64,000 bases of DNA from positions 1 to 64,000 of the forward strand of contig MEDY01000072.1 in assembly GCA_001724265.1 (NCBI GenBank). The letters run 5' to 3'. A program made the position numbers and the translations under genes. The stretch comes from Rhizaria sp. SCN 62-66. Its lineage: Eukaryota > Rhizaria, unplaced. The notes beneath the pieces were generated by a model. The model saw only the letters and a list, made by a program, of their open reading frames with translations. It was not told the origin of the DNA and did no database searches. Below, piece after piece: positions 18,913 to 29,400 of this stretch (position 1 is its first letter; each line of letters starts with the position of its first letter).

Positions 18913-21900
18913 ATGCGCTGGCTAACTTCGCGCACGGCTCTTGTGGCGCTTTTTGCGCTTGTTTGTGGCGGCGTGTTTGCGCTTGCCGAGGACCCGCTGC
19001 CGTTCCTTGACATCAAGTACGATCTGCACGCCGCCGCGACCGTGGTGGATACCGTGCCTGTGACCGTACAGCTGCCTGCCAACGTCGAGATCGGCAACAG
19101 CTACGTCGTCATCGTGGACGACAAGTTTGACGTGTCCGAACACATCCGCAAGGACTCGATTCTCTGCTCGCACACGGGCCACGACGACTTCATCGTGCCC
19201 ACTTCCGTGAAGGCCGGCGCCGACAACACCCGCATTGTGTTCCCCGTCAAGGTGGCTGCCGCCAAGGACGCCGTCGTCACCGTCGCCTGCTCCGTGCTCT
19301 ACCCCGGTAAGATGCACGAGGAGGTCTTCCAGGCCGGCGCTGCCGTGCAGAACGCCGACGGTGTCGTTCTGATGGAGTCCATCATCATCGAGTCGCGCGA
19401 CATCGAGGCCCTGCCTGAGGCGAGCTTTCTCTCGGCCGCGCGCGGCCTTGACGCCACCCCACCCTTCATCAACGCTGACGTCAAGATCTCCGCCACCTTC
19501 GGCCCCGTGCCCGCGCCCACGGGCGATTTTGCGCGCTTTGAGCTCGAGGTCGAGCTGCCCGGCATGACGGTGGGCCAGAAGCCCGCCTGCTCCATCGCCC
19601 AGGGTCCCACGGGCGCCACGTGCTCCTGCACCACCGCGGGCAAGATGCTTATCACGCTGCCCGACGCTGCGGCCGCCGTGCCGCTTGTCAGCGCGTCCTG
19701 CGGCGTGCGCACGCCCAACACTGCGCAGCCCTCGTTGCAGGACCTGTTGGCGACGCTATACGGCGTCCCCGCCGCTGCGGGCTCCGAGCGCACCGTCGCT
19801 TCGGTGCTGCGCGGTGTCACGCTGCCCGCACTGGACCCCGCCGACGCGGGCGCGACGGCCACGATGACGTTCGAGCCGTCGACGCTGGGCGTCAAGGTCG
19901 CCGTCCGCGCCAAGGTCACCGAGCTCAAGATCGCGCTCGCGGCCAAGGAGATCGTCTACGTCGACATGCCCCAGGGTGCCGCCATCAACGCCGAGGCCCT
20001 CACGTGCGCCGTGCTCGCGGCCGACGGCGAGCGCACCACGATCCCCTGTTCGTACACTGCGCCGGAGAACCCCGAGGAGGTTGTTTACGTGCGCATGGTG
20101 CTGCCTGACGGTGCCGCCTTCCCTGTCGGCTCGACCGCGACGTTCGAGGCGAGCCCCGTGCTGATGCCGATGGTGTGGTCCGACGCGCTGCTCGACGTTG
20201 AGTTTGTGTCGGCCGACGACGGGCCCGTACGCGCGTCTTCGCTGCTCACCGTCACGCCCCCTGGCCAGCGCAAGGGCACCGCGGCGTGGACCCAGGACTC
20301 TGTGCTGCCGCTCACCCCCGCGACCTTCACGCTCGCCATCCCGCCGTTCGAGCGTCCGCTGCCCGAAGGCGCGGCGCTGCGCCTCACGCTGCCGCTGCTC
20401 TGGGCGCCCGACGCGGGCACGCAGTGCACGATGGCGTCCAAGCCCATGACTCCGCTGGCGATGCTGGAGGGCGGCGCGTGGGAGACACGCACCACGGCCG
20501 CGCAGGTCAACGCCGACTACACACTCGTCTGCGGGCCCTTCACGCTTCCCTCGCTGCCGCAGGACGCCTTTGGCGGCACTGTGAGCGTGCACTGGAGCGT
20601 TAACGACGACGCGTCGTCGCTTGACACGCTGATGGCGCCCGCGATCCTGAGCTATACGTTCCCGAACTCGCGGACCGAGCTCGCGGCGCCGCAGGCCAAG
20701 GCGACCACCACCTTCACTGTGCTCATCGACCAGCTCCCCGCGCTGCACAAGGACGATCGCGTCGAGATCGACCTCTCGGCCGCGCCCGCACTGCGCTACG
20801 CCGCGGGCGGGGTCGCTGACTGCACCGTCGGCGACGCCAGCGCCGCTCTCGCGGGCTCGTTCGACGAGGCCACCTCGCTGCTCCTGCTCGACTACGCAGT
20901 CGGCGACCCCGTCAAGCCCTCCGATTCGGGCTTTATTACGGTGCGCTGCCCCGCGACGCTCGGCAACGCCGCGCCCGCCGCGACCGTGGGCGTCCGCCTG
21001 CTCCGCCGCCCCTCGGCATTCGAGGACTGGCGCCCGGTTGGCGCCAACAGTGCTGCACCCTTCCCGGCCGTGCTCTCTGAGGACACGCTCGGCGTCAAGC
21101 TTTTCGAGACGCAGCTGCCCGAGCCCGTGGTGTCGCGCACCGGACAGGGCCTGCGCATCGCCGTCGTCCCGCTGCCCATCGCCGTCCCCGCGGGTGCCGC
21201 GTTGACGCTGGCGCTGCCGGCCGGCTGGTCGGTGGTGCCGGCCAAGGACGACGCAGACGCTTGCCAGGGCACCTTCGACACCGGCGACCGCCCCTGGTCC
21301 GGCGTTGCTGTACGCGGCAACACGACGCTGTCGGAGCAGCTGCTCAAGTTCACCTTCAAGTCCGCGCTGCCGCTCGACCTCAACGCCGCGCTGCGCCTCG
21401 AGTGCTACGGGATCGTGCCTCCGGCCGCCGCCGCGCTGCCCACCGCGGCGGCCGCGGAGCTCATCGTCAACGGCGAGGTCGTCGCGCACTCGGTCACGGT
21501 GCAGTGGCCCGAGATCTTCGCCGCGGCGCCGGGCCGCCAGGTCGCGCGCACCACTGCGACCGTGTCCGTGGCCGCGGGCGAGGACGACAAGAAGCGCGAT
21601 GATGCCGTGTTCGGCATCGTGGCGTTTGGCCGCGTCGCCGCCGCCATTGCCGAGGGCGCGCTGCTGGCTCCGCGCGACGTCGTGCGGCACGTCGCGACGC
21701 CGCTGTCGGCCACCAAGCTGCAGCTCACCTTCTCGACCGAGCGCCCCGTCGGCTTCACGACGATCGGTGATGTTGTCACGCGTGTCAACGCCCACACGGC
21801 GGCGATCAAGGCGGCCATGGCGGCCATGCTGCCTGAGTTCACGATTGACGCCGTGCGCGCCGATCTGGACTCGGTCCCCGCGCACTGCTTCGACGCCGCC

Positions 21901-22119
21901 AAGACGGACACGGAGACGGACGTTGACTGCGGCGGCGGCGAGTGCCACGGCTGCCAGACCGGCAAGGCGTGCCAGATCAACGGCGACTGCCTCAGCTCGG
22001 CCTGCGATAAGAAGACCATGAAGTGCGTCAACATCAACGCGGCCACCGGCGTCACTGCTGGTGGTGCCTTCGCGCTCGCGACGGTCGTGATCGCCGCGCT
22101 TCTGCTCGCGATGTTCTAA
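18913..22119 (+). CDS. Cell-surface glycoprotein, probably GPI-anchored, with a Cys-rich ETDVDCGG module
   Basis: Single exon, 1068 aa. Residues 1-25 are a signal peptide (MRWLTSRTALVALFALVCGG...). The long middle (about 26-985) is rich in Val, Thr, Pro and Ala with sparse Cys pairs and looks like several beta-sandwich domains of about 170-190 aa; segments such as FTLAIPPFERPLPEGAALRL and IAVVPLPIAVPAGAALTLAL resemble each other. Near 993-1040 is a Cys-rich module CFDAAKTDTETDVDCGGGEC... with eight Cys, a pattern known from extracellular proteins of protists and bacteria. The last ~22 residues are hydrophobic and reach the C-terminus after small residues, as in a GPI-anchor signal; a plain membrane anchor is the alternative. 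A sequon NTT lies in RGNTTLSEQ. Role in adhesion or coat formation is inference. Confidence 0.7.
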   Translation: MRWLTSRTALVALFALVCGGVFALAEDPLPFLDIKYDLHAAATVVDTVPVTVQLPANVEIGNSYVVIVDDKFDVSEHIRKDSILCSHTGHDDFIVPTSVKAGADNTRIVFPVKVAAAKDAVVTVACSVLYPGKMHEEVFQAGAAVQNADGVVLMESIIIESRDIEALPEASFLSAARGLDATPPFINADVKISATFGPVPAPTGDFARFELEVELPGMTVGQKPACSIAQGPTGATCSCTTAGKMLITLPDAAAAVPLVSASCGVRTPNTAQPSLQDLLATLYGVPAAAGSERTVASVLRGVTLPALDPADAGATATMTFEPSTLGVKVAVRAKVTELKIALAAKEIVYVDMPQGAAINAEALTCAVLAADGERTTIPCSYTAPENPEEVVYVRMVLPDGAAFPVGSTATFEASPVLMPMVWSDALLDVEFVSADDGPVRASSLLTVTPPGQRKGTAAWTQDSVLPLTPATFTLAIPPFERPLPEGAALRLTLPLLWAPDAGTQCTMASKPMTPLAMLEGGAWETRTTAAQVNADYTLVCGPFTLPSLPQDAFGGTVSVHWSVNDDASSLDTLMAPAILSYTFPNSRTELAAPQAKATTTFTVLIDQLPALHKDDRVEIDLSAAPALRYAAGGVADCTVGDASAALAGSFDEATSLLLLDYAVGDPVKPSDSGFITVRCPATLGNAAPAATVGVRLLRRPSAFEDWRPVGANSAAPFPAVLSEDTLGVKLFETQLPEPVVSRTGQGLRIAVVPLPIAVPAGAALTLALPAGWSVVPAKDDADACQGTFDTGDRPWSGVAVRGNTTLSEQLLKFTFKSALPLDLNAALRLECYGIVPPAAAALPTAAAAELIVNGEVVAHSVTVQWPEIFAAAPGRQVARTTATVSVAAGEDDKKRDDAVFGIVAFGRVAAAIAEGALLAPRDVVRHVATPLSATKLQLTFSTERPVGFTTIGDVVTRVNAHTAAIKAAMAAMLPEFTIDAVRADLDSVPAHCFDAAKTDTETDVDCGGGECHGCQTGKACQINGDCLSSACDKKTMKCVNINAATGVTAGGAFALATVVIAALLLAMF

Positions 22120-22533
22120 GCCGAAGAACGACACGGCTGACTTTTACAAAAGCCTGATATAGGCCATATATATTGATATACGTGCTTGACTTTATACTGC
22201 GATGAAGAGCAATGCCATGAAAGAAATCTTGGACTGCTGCTGTTCTTCAATATTAATTTCCAATACATAGAGCAATTTTTACCGAACGTCAATGTGAGTG
22301 TGACCGCGAGCAGCGATGATGAAGAGAGAGATGAAAGCCGTTTCACTTTGCATTATTGTAAACAAGCCAGTATTCTATGAATTCGTCGTCATTGTCATTG
22401 TCGTACTATTTTAGAAATGTATGCTACTTAATTGAACATTATCTCTAATTATTAGTTCTGATAGTGTCTTTACGTGTCGCTTTAGCCTAAGCAAGAACTC
22501 AGACCGATATAGACTAGCATTAAGGACGGCACG
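22120..22533. other. Intergenic region, nothing recognised
   Basis: AT-rich spacer between two plus-strand genes; it must hold the 3' end of the surface-protein mRNA and the promoter of the next gene. Confidence 0.5.
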
Positions 22534-24171
22534 ATGGCAGCACGCGCCCCTGCTGTGCCAAAGGGGCTGGCTAACACAACAGCCGTGCACCGGATCGTGG
22601 TACATTTGGTTGTTGGCCCGATCCCCGCGCAGACCGGCATCCAGCCTTTAACTTCAGCCTCATTCTCGTCTACATCGCACCTCGCTGCGCTGGCTGCGAC
22701 GGGCCACCGCGTCCCCTCTACCCGCGGCTCTGGTTCCGGCAGCGGCGACGACGCAGACAGCTTCGACCCCTTTGCAAGCTACCCGCAGGGCGACGCCGCG
22801 AACGTGGGGCCCACCGGCTACCCCTTTACGCAGCCGCGCAAGGACCCTCTGCTACTCTCGCCAATGTCATCGTCTCAGAGGGCCTCCTCTGCCTCCTCCG
22901 CAGCGGGCTCAGCTGCCGCTCACGCTGACCCCGCTGCGACATACCGCCTCGTTTTTGACAAAGTATTTGTTATGGCCAAAGACTCCGTGCGTTTTGCGCT
23001 CGAAGAGGTCACGCAGCTCGCCCCACCGCACCTCAGCTGGCTGACCCCGGCGCGCATGCAGGTGTTTCTGGCCCCCGCGCCCAGTCACCCCGGCGTGCCC
23101 GCGGCCGAGGACCCCGCGGCCGTGTTTGCGCCGGGCGCTGCGCTGTCGCATGACACACTGCTTCACTCGCTGCTTGTGGCGCGCGACCGCCGCATTGCGG
23201 AGCAGGCCACCGCCGCGGCCGCCGCCGCCATCGCCGCCAAGATGACTGACGAGGAAGTGCTCCAGTCCATCGCGCGCGCGCACCGGCCCAAGACGGCCGC
23301 CGAGGAGGCTGCCGCCGCTGCCGCGCTGGCCGCCGCCACGGCGACCGCGCCGCCGCCACCGCCGCCGCCGCCGATTGAGTTCGTAGTCTTCGCGGGCGCG
23401 TGCCCCGGTCTGTCCACCGGCTCCACGGAATGGGCGTACCCGCTACCCCGGCCCGCCGCGGCCGCCGTCGCCGCGCTCCACCCCTCGCTCGCGGCCGGCG
23501 CGGTCCGCCCGCAGCAGCTCGACTCAGCGGCGCGCCGCGCGCTGGCGGATGCCGTGACGGGCGTCGCGCGAGGCTCGCTCGCGGTGAGCGCCGGCGGCGC
23601 CGTGCGGCCGCTGCCCGGCGCGGCGTCGGCGCAGGCACGGCGCCGCATCGCGGGGCTGTGCGGGCTGCTCGACGCGGACCCCGAGAGCGTGCGCAGCGCA
23701 GGGCTGTTCACCAACGCCGCCGCCCGCAGCGCCGCGGCCGGCGGTGGCGCCACGTGCGGGCCTGGCGGACTCCCGACCGACGGACTCGGCTTCGGCGCCT
23801 GTCCCAGGCTGCGCGAGCTCGAGACGACGCTGCTGCCGCCGCACCTGCGCGCAGACTACGCGGGCCGCCTCCGCGCGCCGCCGCCGGCCGTGGCAGCGCT
23901 GGCCGCGCGCGTGGCGCAGCGCACGGCGCCCTATATTACCGAGGCGGGGGCGCACGCCAAGGCCGTGGGGGAGAAGGCGCGCGACGGCGAGATCGAGAAG
24001 GAGGCGTTTATGCTTGCAATGGGCTTTGGCGGCCGCAGCGCAGTGACCGGGGCCGCGGGCGGCGCGGCGGGCAGCGCCGGCGCGCAGGGCGGCGCCGGCG
24101 CGGGCGTGGGCGGTGCCGGGGCGGGGTCTGGCGGCTCGGGCGTGGGGCTCAGCGTCGGTGGCATGCGCTGA
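22534..24171 (+). CDS. Unknown Ala-rich protein
   Basis: Single exon, 545 aa, starting at the ATG at 22534. Codon composition is coding-type throughout. The N-terminal 145 residues are Ser/Ala/Gly-rich and probably disordered. A more ordered part begins near YRLVFDKVFVMAKDSVRFALEE (about 142). Later come a helical Ala-rich stretch, a run of eight prolines near 275, and Ala/Arg-rich sequence with a few Cys. The C-terminus after about 505 is Gly/Ala-rich. No signal peptide, membrane segment or known domain is recognised, so I give no function. Confidence 0.6.
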   Translation: MAARAPAVPKGLANTTAVHRIVVHLVVGPIPAQTGIQPLTSASFSSTSHLAALAATGHRVPSTRGSGSGSGDDADSFDPFASYPQGDAANVGPTGYPFTQPRKDPLLLSPMSSSQRASSASSAAGSAAAHADPAATYRLVFDKVFVMAKDSVRFALEEVTQLAPPHLSWLTPARMQVFLAPAPSHPGVPAAEDPAAVFAPGAALSHDTLLHSLLVARDRRIAEQATAAAAAAIAAKMTDEEVLQSIARAHRPKTAAEEAAAAAALAAATATAPPPPPPPPIEFVVFAGACPGLSTGSTEWAYPLPRPAAAAVAALHPSLAAGAVRPQQLDSAARRALADAVTGVARGSLAVSAGGAVRPLPGAASAQARRRIAGLCGLLDADPESVRSAGLFTNAAARSAAAGGGATCGPGGLPTDGLGFGACPRLRELETTLLPPHLRADYAGRLRAPPPAVAALAARVAQRTAPYITEAGAHAKAVGEKARDGEIEKEAFMLAMGFGGRSAVTGAAGGAAGSAGAQGGAGAGVGGAGAGSGGSGVGLSVGGMR

Positions 24172-26473
24172 ATGTTAAATGAACGACACGATTGATTCAT
24201 TTATCGAAACTGAACATACGGTGATGCAACCACGTAGAAGAATGTGATGCTTCTCATGTGGGGCCATATACGTACAGATGGCCTGTGGAATACAACAGTA
24301 GTGTCTTCTTATCTTGATTTCTTTTCGACTGGTGATTGGCGATATAAGTAAGAATATGTATTGGTTGGTTAAAAGAAACTGTTCGGCAGCGTGAAAGCAT
24401 AAAGTAGAGATCTTGGCTTAGTGATAGCGTTGTCGTCAGCCGCGTGTGAGGACGGGAGCGTTTGTGAGAGCGGGTGCACTTGGGCATTGTAGAGCATGAG
24501 CATGTGTGTCTTGTGTCGCGTATGTACAGTCGAGAGATAATCGCGAATATTAAACTTAAAAACGACATAAGCAAGAACACACCGCACTGCTGCGAAGATG
24601 AGAAGAAAGAGAATACACGCACTGGCGTGCGCGTGCGCGTGTAAGGCGCACGCGTGAGTGCGAGTGCGCGTGCGAGGCGAGAGAGAAGAAGAGAAAGGGC
24701 ACGGACAGCCGTGCGCGTGTGGAGAGACGGTCACTGGATAAGTCACGGAGAAAGAGGTGGCAAAGCACCCGTTACCCGGTCACATAACTGAGCAAGTGGA
24801 GAGTGGTGGCACAAAGCGGCGGAAAGAGACGAAACGAGAAGCGAGGGGAAAAACGAGAAAGATGCGGGCGCGCACGCGAACGCTGGCCGCCCGCTCGCGG
24901 GCGGGCGGAGTCGCGGGGGGAGGGGGAGCGAACAAACAGGTGGGACCAAACAAAAAGGAAAGAGAGAGAATGGGGCCGAAGACAGCCGCAAACACAACCA
25001 GGCCAAAGAGGACGAAATACAACAGTTGTAGTATCTGTGAGAGTGAAGTGGCAGAAAGCACAGCATGAGTGAGTACGCTGGAACACAGCGGCGCGCTCAG
25101 CCTGTGTGTGTGCACTAAATACGACTATTACCAAGCAATAGTATGGCTCAATGAGACCACCTGGCGGTTTCAGATCACAGCATGCGCGTGTACAGGTGAT
25201 GAATGCTCGCTCTCGGCCGCCGCACTGACACAGCGGCGACTGCAAACAGCAGCCGCAGCGGCAAGAGTGCAGCGGCAGAGACAGGAGCGACAACAGGAAC
25301 AACACGTGTCGCTGTGACTGTGTGTGACAGAGTGGCACGGAAACGCAGTCGTCGTTACGGAGTCGTCAGCACAGTGGGGGCGGCGACGCAGCGCGCGAGC
25401 TGGAGGACTGGATTGGATAGCACAGTACACGGGAGGTTACTTTGCTTTTGCTTTGCTTTAAAAAGGAAAAAATCAAAACTTAAGGGGGTAAAAAAGACCG
25501 AAAATAAACAGATTGACAAACAAACAAATGATTAGGCAAACGAACAAACATCGAAAGCAAGCGCGGGCACAGGGGCCCTTCACACGCTCTCACTCATCAC
25601 AAAACGGCACAAGTACACAAACAAGCACATGTCCCCAGGTGTGCAAAGCCACATCAGTACACCACGACGGCAAAAATGCGCAAGTGGGAAAGAGTATGGG
25701 CTCGGCGCAGCGGGGCAGAGTCGGTAAATCATGGCAAACCAATCGGAGTCGCCGTGCTGGACAGGGTCACAGTCGCAGACACATGTGCGAGCAAGTCGCA
25801 CGCCGGCGCGCGCAGACCGAGGACGCGGGGTTGGCGGCGCGGGCAAGTGCGCGCGCACAGCCGCCCGTCAGCAGACTGGGGGCTCGGGTGGAGATTGGTC
25901 AGCTTAAACAGTGCGTGAGTGAGTGCGGAGCAGATCGTGATTGCAGGGAACAGAAGGGGCAAACCGACAGTGTTGCGGGTGTAAGTAAGCAGGCCCGGAG
26001 GATCCGACAAAATCAATGTTGGGCGTAAATGAAACAAACGTAATAAACGCTGGTTGTGCAGGAGAAAAACCAATAAGTCTGGCAGAGCATGCACGAGGTA
26101 ACGGCGAAAGAGTGATAACAGTGACAAAACAGCAGCGACGGGGGCAGGGTGGCAGGGCAAATCACATCTATCTACTATACAGATGAATAATAAATCAGCA
26201 ATCAAATGTACATAGCTTCGCGCCACACTCCCCCGTCACACAGTCAATACATGCGTGCGCAAAGATACGCGCGCCTCATGACAATAGTCTCACATGCCAA
26301 ACAAAATCACACTCACAATGAAGCGTTATCGTGCTTACAACAACAAAAACAACAAGACTAAAAAAGGACTGGGGATAAGGACAGACAACGAGACCGCAGC
26401 ATTACTCATTAAAACGTCATATGCTGCTTCGCGCTTCGCGCTTCGCGCTATGCGCTTTGCGCTTTGCTCTAGC
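24172..26473. other. Long purine-biased convergent intergenic region
   Basis: This 2.3-kb spacer lies between the 3' ends of the unknown protein gene (+) and the RIC8-like gene (-). Unlike the other spacers it is not AT-rich throughout: about 24590-25430 and 25560-25960 are close to balanced or GC-rich. The plus strand is markedly purine/A-rich with many short AAAC and GAGA runs. An alternating purine-pyrimidine stretch (GTGCGCGTGCGCGTGT type) lies at about 24625-24690. Open frames on either strand lack coding composition. It could be a very long 3' untranslated region of the RIC8-like gene or a non-coding RNA locus. Confidence 0.45.
26424..26470 (-). repeat. GCGAAGC/GCAAAGC repeat just after the RIC8-like stop codon
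   Basis: Read in mRNA sense, the first ~50 bases after the stop at 26474 are made of GCAAAGC and GCGAAGC units (three GCGCGAAGC-type units and two GCAAAGCGC-type units). A similar block follows the PheRS beta stop codon at 58447. Confidence 0.7.
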
Positions 26474-29400
26474 TTAGCCCGTGAGTCCAGGGACGGAGCC
26501 GGGGAAGAGGCCCATGCGCACGAGAGTGCCGGCGGCGAGCCCCATGCCGACGTAGCGCACGAACTCGTCCTTGCTGCGGTTGCACAGCAGGAACAGCAAG
26601 TCGCCCACGGTCACCGCGAGCTCGGGCCGCTGCGACGCCAGCAGCAGCGTCAGGCGCGCGCCCATCGTCACGTTGAACATACCGTCCAGGTTGTGCGCGG
26701 ACGGCGCGTCGGCGGGCAGCAACGACAGCGTCTCCGCCACCGACGGGTCCCGAGCGGCGGCCGCGGCGGCGGCGCGCGCGGCCTGGATGGCGGCGGGTCC
26801 CTCTGCATACTGCTCGCGCGGCAGCGCCAGCAGCGGGTGCAGCCGCAGCCCGACAAGCGAGCGCGCGGCAGCAGCGCTAACCTCGACCGCGGGTCCGGCC
26901 TCAGCGCCACCGCCGCGGTGCTCGGGCCGCCGCTGCCGCGGGTCGCGCGCCCAGTAGAGCGCGGAGACGCGCGCGGCGCCGAAGACCTCGCGCTTGACGC
27001 GGCGGCGCACGTGATCGCAGGCGCCGGCCACGGCGTGGAGCGCGATGAGCAGCGGCAGCAGCGCGTCGACGGCGGCCGTGGCGGCGTCGGCCTCGGCGAC
27101 GGCGGCGCGCACGGCGGCCGTGCCCAGCATCGGCGCTGGCGGGGCGACGCGCGTGAGCGCGGCCTCGAGCGCGAGGATGAGGAACGAGACCGCGAAGCCG
27201 TTCTCACCCATGACACGCATGTGCTGCTCGGGCACCATGGGCAGCAGCCGCACGACCTCGTCCTTGAGCTCGAGCAGCGAGACGCCGTCCTCGGTCGTCG
27301 GCGTGATCAGCGCGTCGGGCCCCGCGGTGGCGGGGGGTACTGCGGAGAGCACGCGGCGCGCTGCGCGGGAGCCGTAAGTGGCGATGAGCTGCTGCTCCTC
27401 GGGCGAGATGAGCGGCATGCGGCCCAGCGTCATGGCCTGCGTGGCGGCGCGCAGCTCCGCGGCCGCCGCAGCGACGAGCTGATCAAGCAGCGCGGCGCCC
27501 GCGCGGCCGTGGCGCGACGAGGGCGCGTAGGACACGAAGGCCGCCACGGACAGCGCGCGCAGCACGCGCGGCGCGCCCTCGGTCAGCATCACGGCCGGGA
27601 TCGCCGCCACGGAGAAGGTACGGTCCGCGCCAGAGCCGGCGCCGGGGCGGCCGGTAGCGCCGGGCGAGGAGGCGAGCACCCAGTCGCCGCCGCGCACGCG
27701 CGCGCGCCGAATGCCGCCCGTGGCGAGCGCGGATCGCGCGCGCGCAACCTCCTTGGACAGCGCGTCGCGCGCGGGGTCGTCGGGCGCGAGCGACTGCAGG
27801 CGCTGCAGCGCGTCAAGCAGCGCACGGTCCGTGGCGTCGTCGGCCGGCGGCGCCGCGTCGCCGGCCTCGATGCCGTTGACGTCGGGCACGCCCGCCGCGG
27901 CCGAAACGGCCGTGTCGGCCAGCAGCGCGCGCGCGAGGCGGCCCGTGGCGCAGGCGGGCGCGCGCCTCAGCAGCGCGCGCATGGCGGCGGCGGGCACGTG
28001 CGCGCGCGGCAGCACGGGCACGCCGCGCGCGAGCAGCGGCCGCGCGGGCTGCGACGGAAGGCGACCCGCGGTCGACGCGTCGACTACCTCGGCCACGGCG
28101 GCCACGGCGCGGACCTGCGCCGCCGCGAGCGAGCAGCGCTGCGTGGGCTTCAGCGCGGCGAGCGCGGCCAGGGCCGGCGGGCGCGTGTCCGGCACGGGCG
28201 CAGGGACCCAGCCAGCGGGCAGCCATGAGGGGTCCTGCGCCAACGGCACCGACGCGGGCGGCGACGCGAGCAGCACGGCCTGCGCGGCCGACAGCGGCGC
28301 CACGGGCAGCGTCGCCGTCTGCGGCGCGGCCTCGGCGGCGGCGGCGGCCACCGCCGAGACCGAGGCCGCGTAGCTCGACGAGCGCGATAGCGACGGGACC
28401 GACAGCGATGACGCCGCCGCGGCCGCAGCGGACGCAGCCGAGGCTGCCGACGACGCGGGCGCCAGCGCGGACCCCCCAGCGGCGGCGCCGGTGGCCGTGG
28501 GCGGCAGCGGCGACTGCGTGCGCGCGGCCGCGCCCCCCGCAGCGCCGGCGGCGGCGGCCTCTGCGGCGGCGTGCGAGCGGAAGCCCGAGGGCGAGATGGC
28601 GGGCTGCAGGAAACCCGCGCGCGCGGAGGCCGGCGACGACGCGCCCGACCGCGGCGGCACCGACACGTGCAGGTGCGAGCTGACGTGCGCAGGCGTCGCC
28701 GCGCCACTGCCGCAGCCGTTGCCGTTGGCGCCGCCGCGGTCGGGCTCGGGGCCGTCGGGCGTCATCTGCTTGGCCGTCTTGCACGCAACGCCCCACCCGT
28801 GCTCGGTCCCGGCGTCACGCGTCAGCAGCAGCGCGCGCCGGCAGTGGCCCGCGCGCAGCGCCACGAGGGCACCACCGCCGCCGCTACTGCCGCCGCCCGC
28901 GGCGTTGGCGGGGCCGAGCGCGGGGGAGCCAGTGCCGGTGCTGGCGTTAGAGCCGCCCGAGCCGCGGAGGCGCAGCGGGCGTGACGCGCTGTGCGGCGAC
29001 GCGGAGGACACGGACGCGGTCGAGCACGACGCCGCCGAGGAGAAAGTCGCGGACGACGTCGCCATGCCGCCGCCGCCGTTGCTGCCGCAGCCTATGCCGG
29101 AGAAGAGCGGGGCCGAGGTTAGCGGCAGCGGGGCCGGCAGCGAGGCGTGACGGTCGTCCTCGTCCATCGCGGACTCAGTTACCGAGTCGCCGAAGGAGGA
29201 CTCGGCGCCCGGGTCCGGCGTGGGGGCCTGGCCCGCGGCCGCCGCGGCGTCTGCGTCTGGCCACGCGCGCGCGCAGTCGTAGAGCCCTGAATCGGGGTCG
29301 ACCAGCACCGTGAGCATGCAGCGGCACGAGCGCCGCGTGCACGTGCCCGTCCCGCACTCGCCCTGCGCTGCGCTGTTGTTATTGTTAGCATTCTTGTTGG

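Noticed and set aside
19756-22134. A 792-codon minus-strand open frame opposite the surface-protein gene
   Set aside because: Arg/His/Gly-rich translation typical of the antisense of high-GC3 coding DNA, while the plus strand has a signal peptide, Cys module and terminal anchor.
26294-28228. A 644-codon plus-strand open frame across the 3' half of the RIC8-like gene
   Set aside because: Antisense shadow; Arg/Gly/His-rich with no recognisable domain, and its start lies in AT-rich noncoding sequence.
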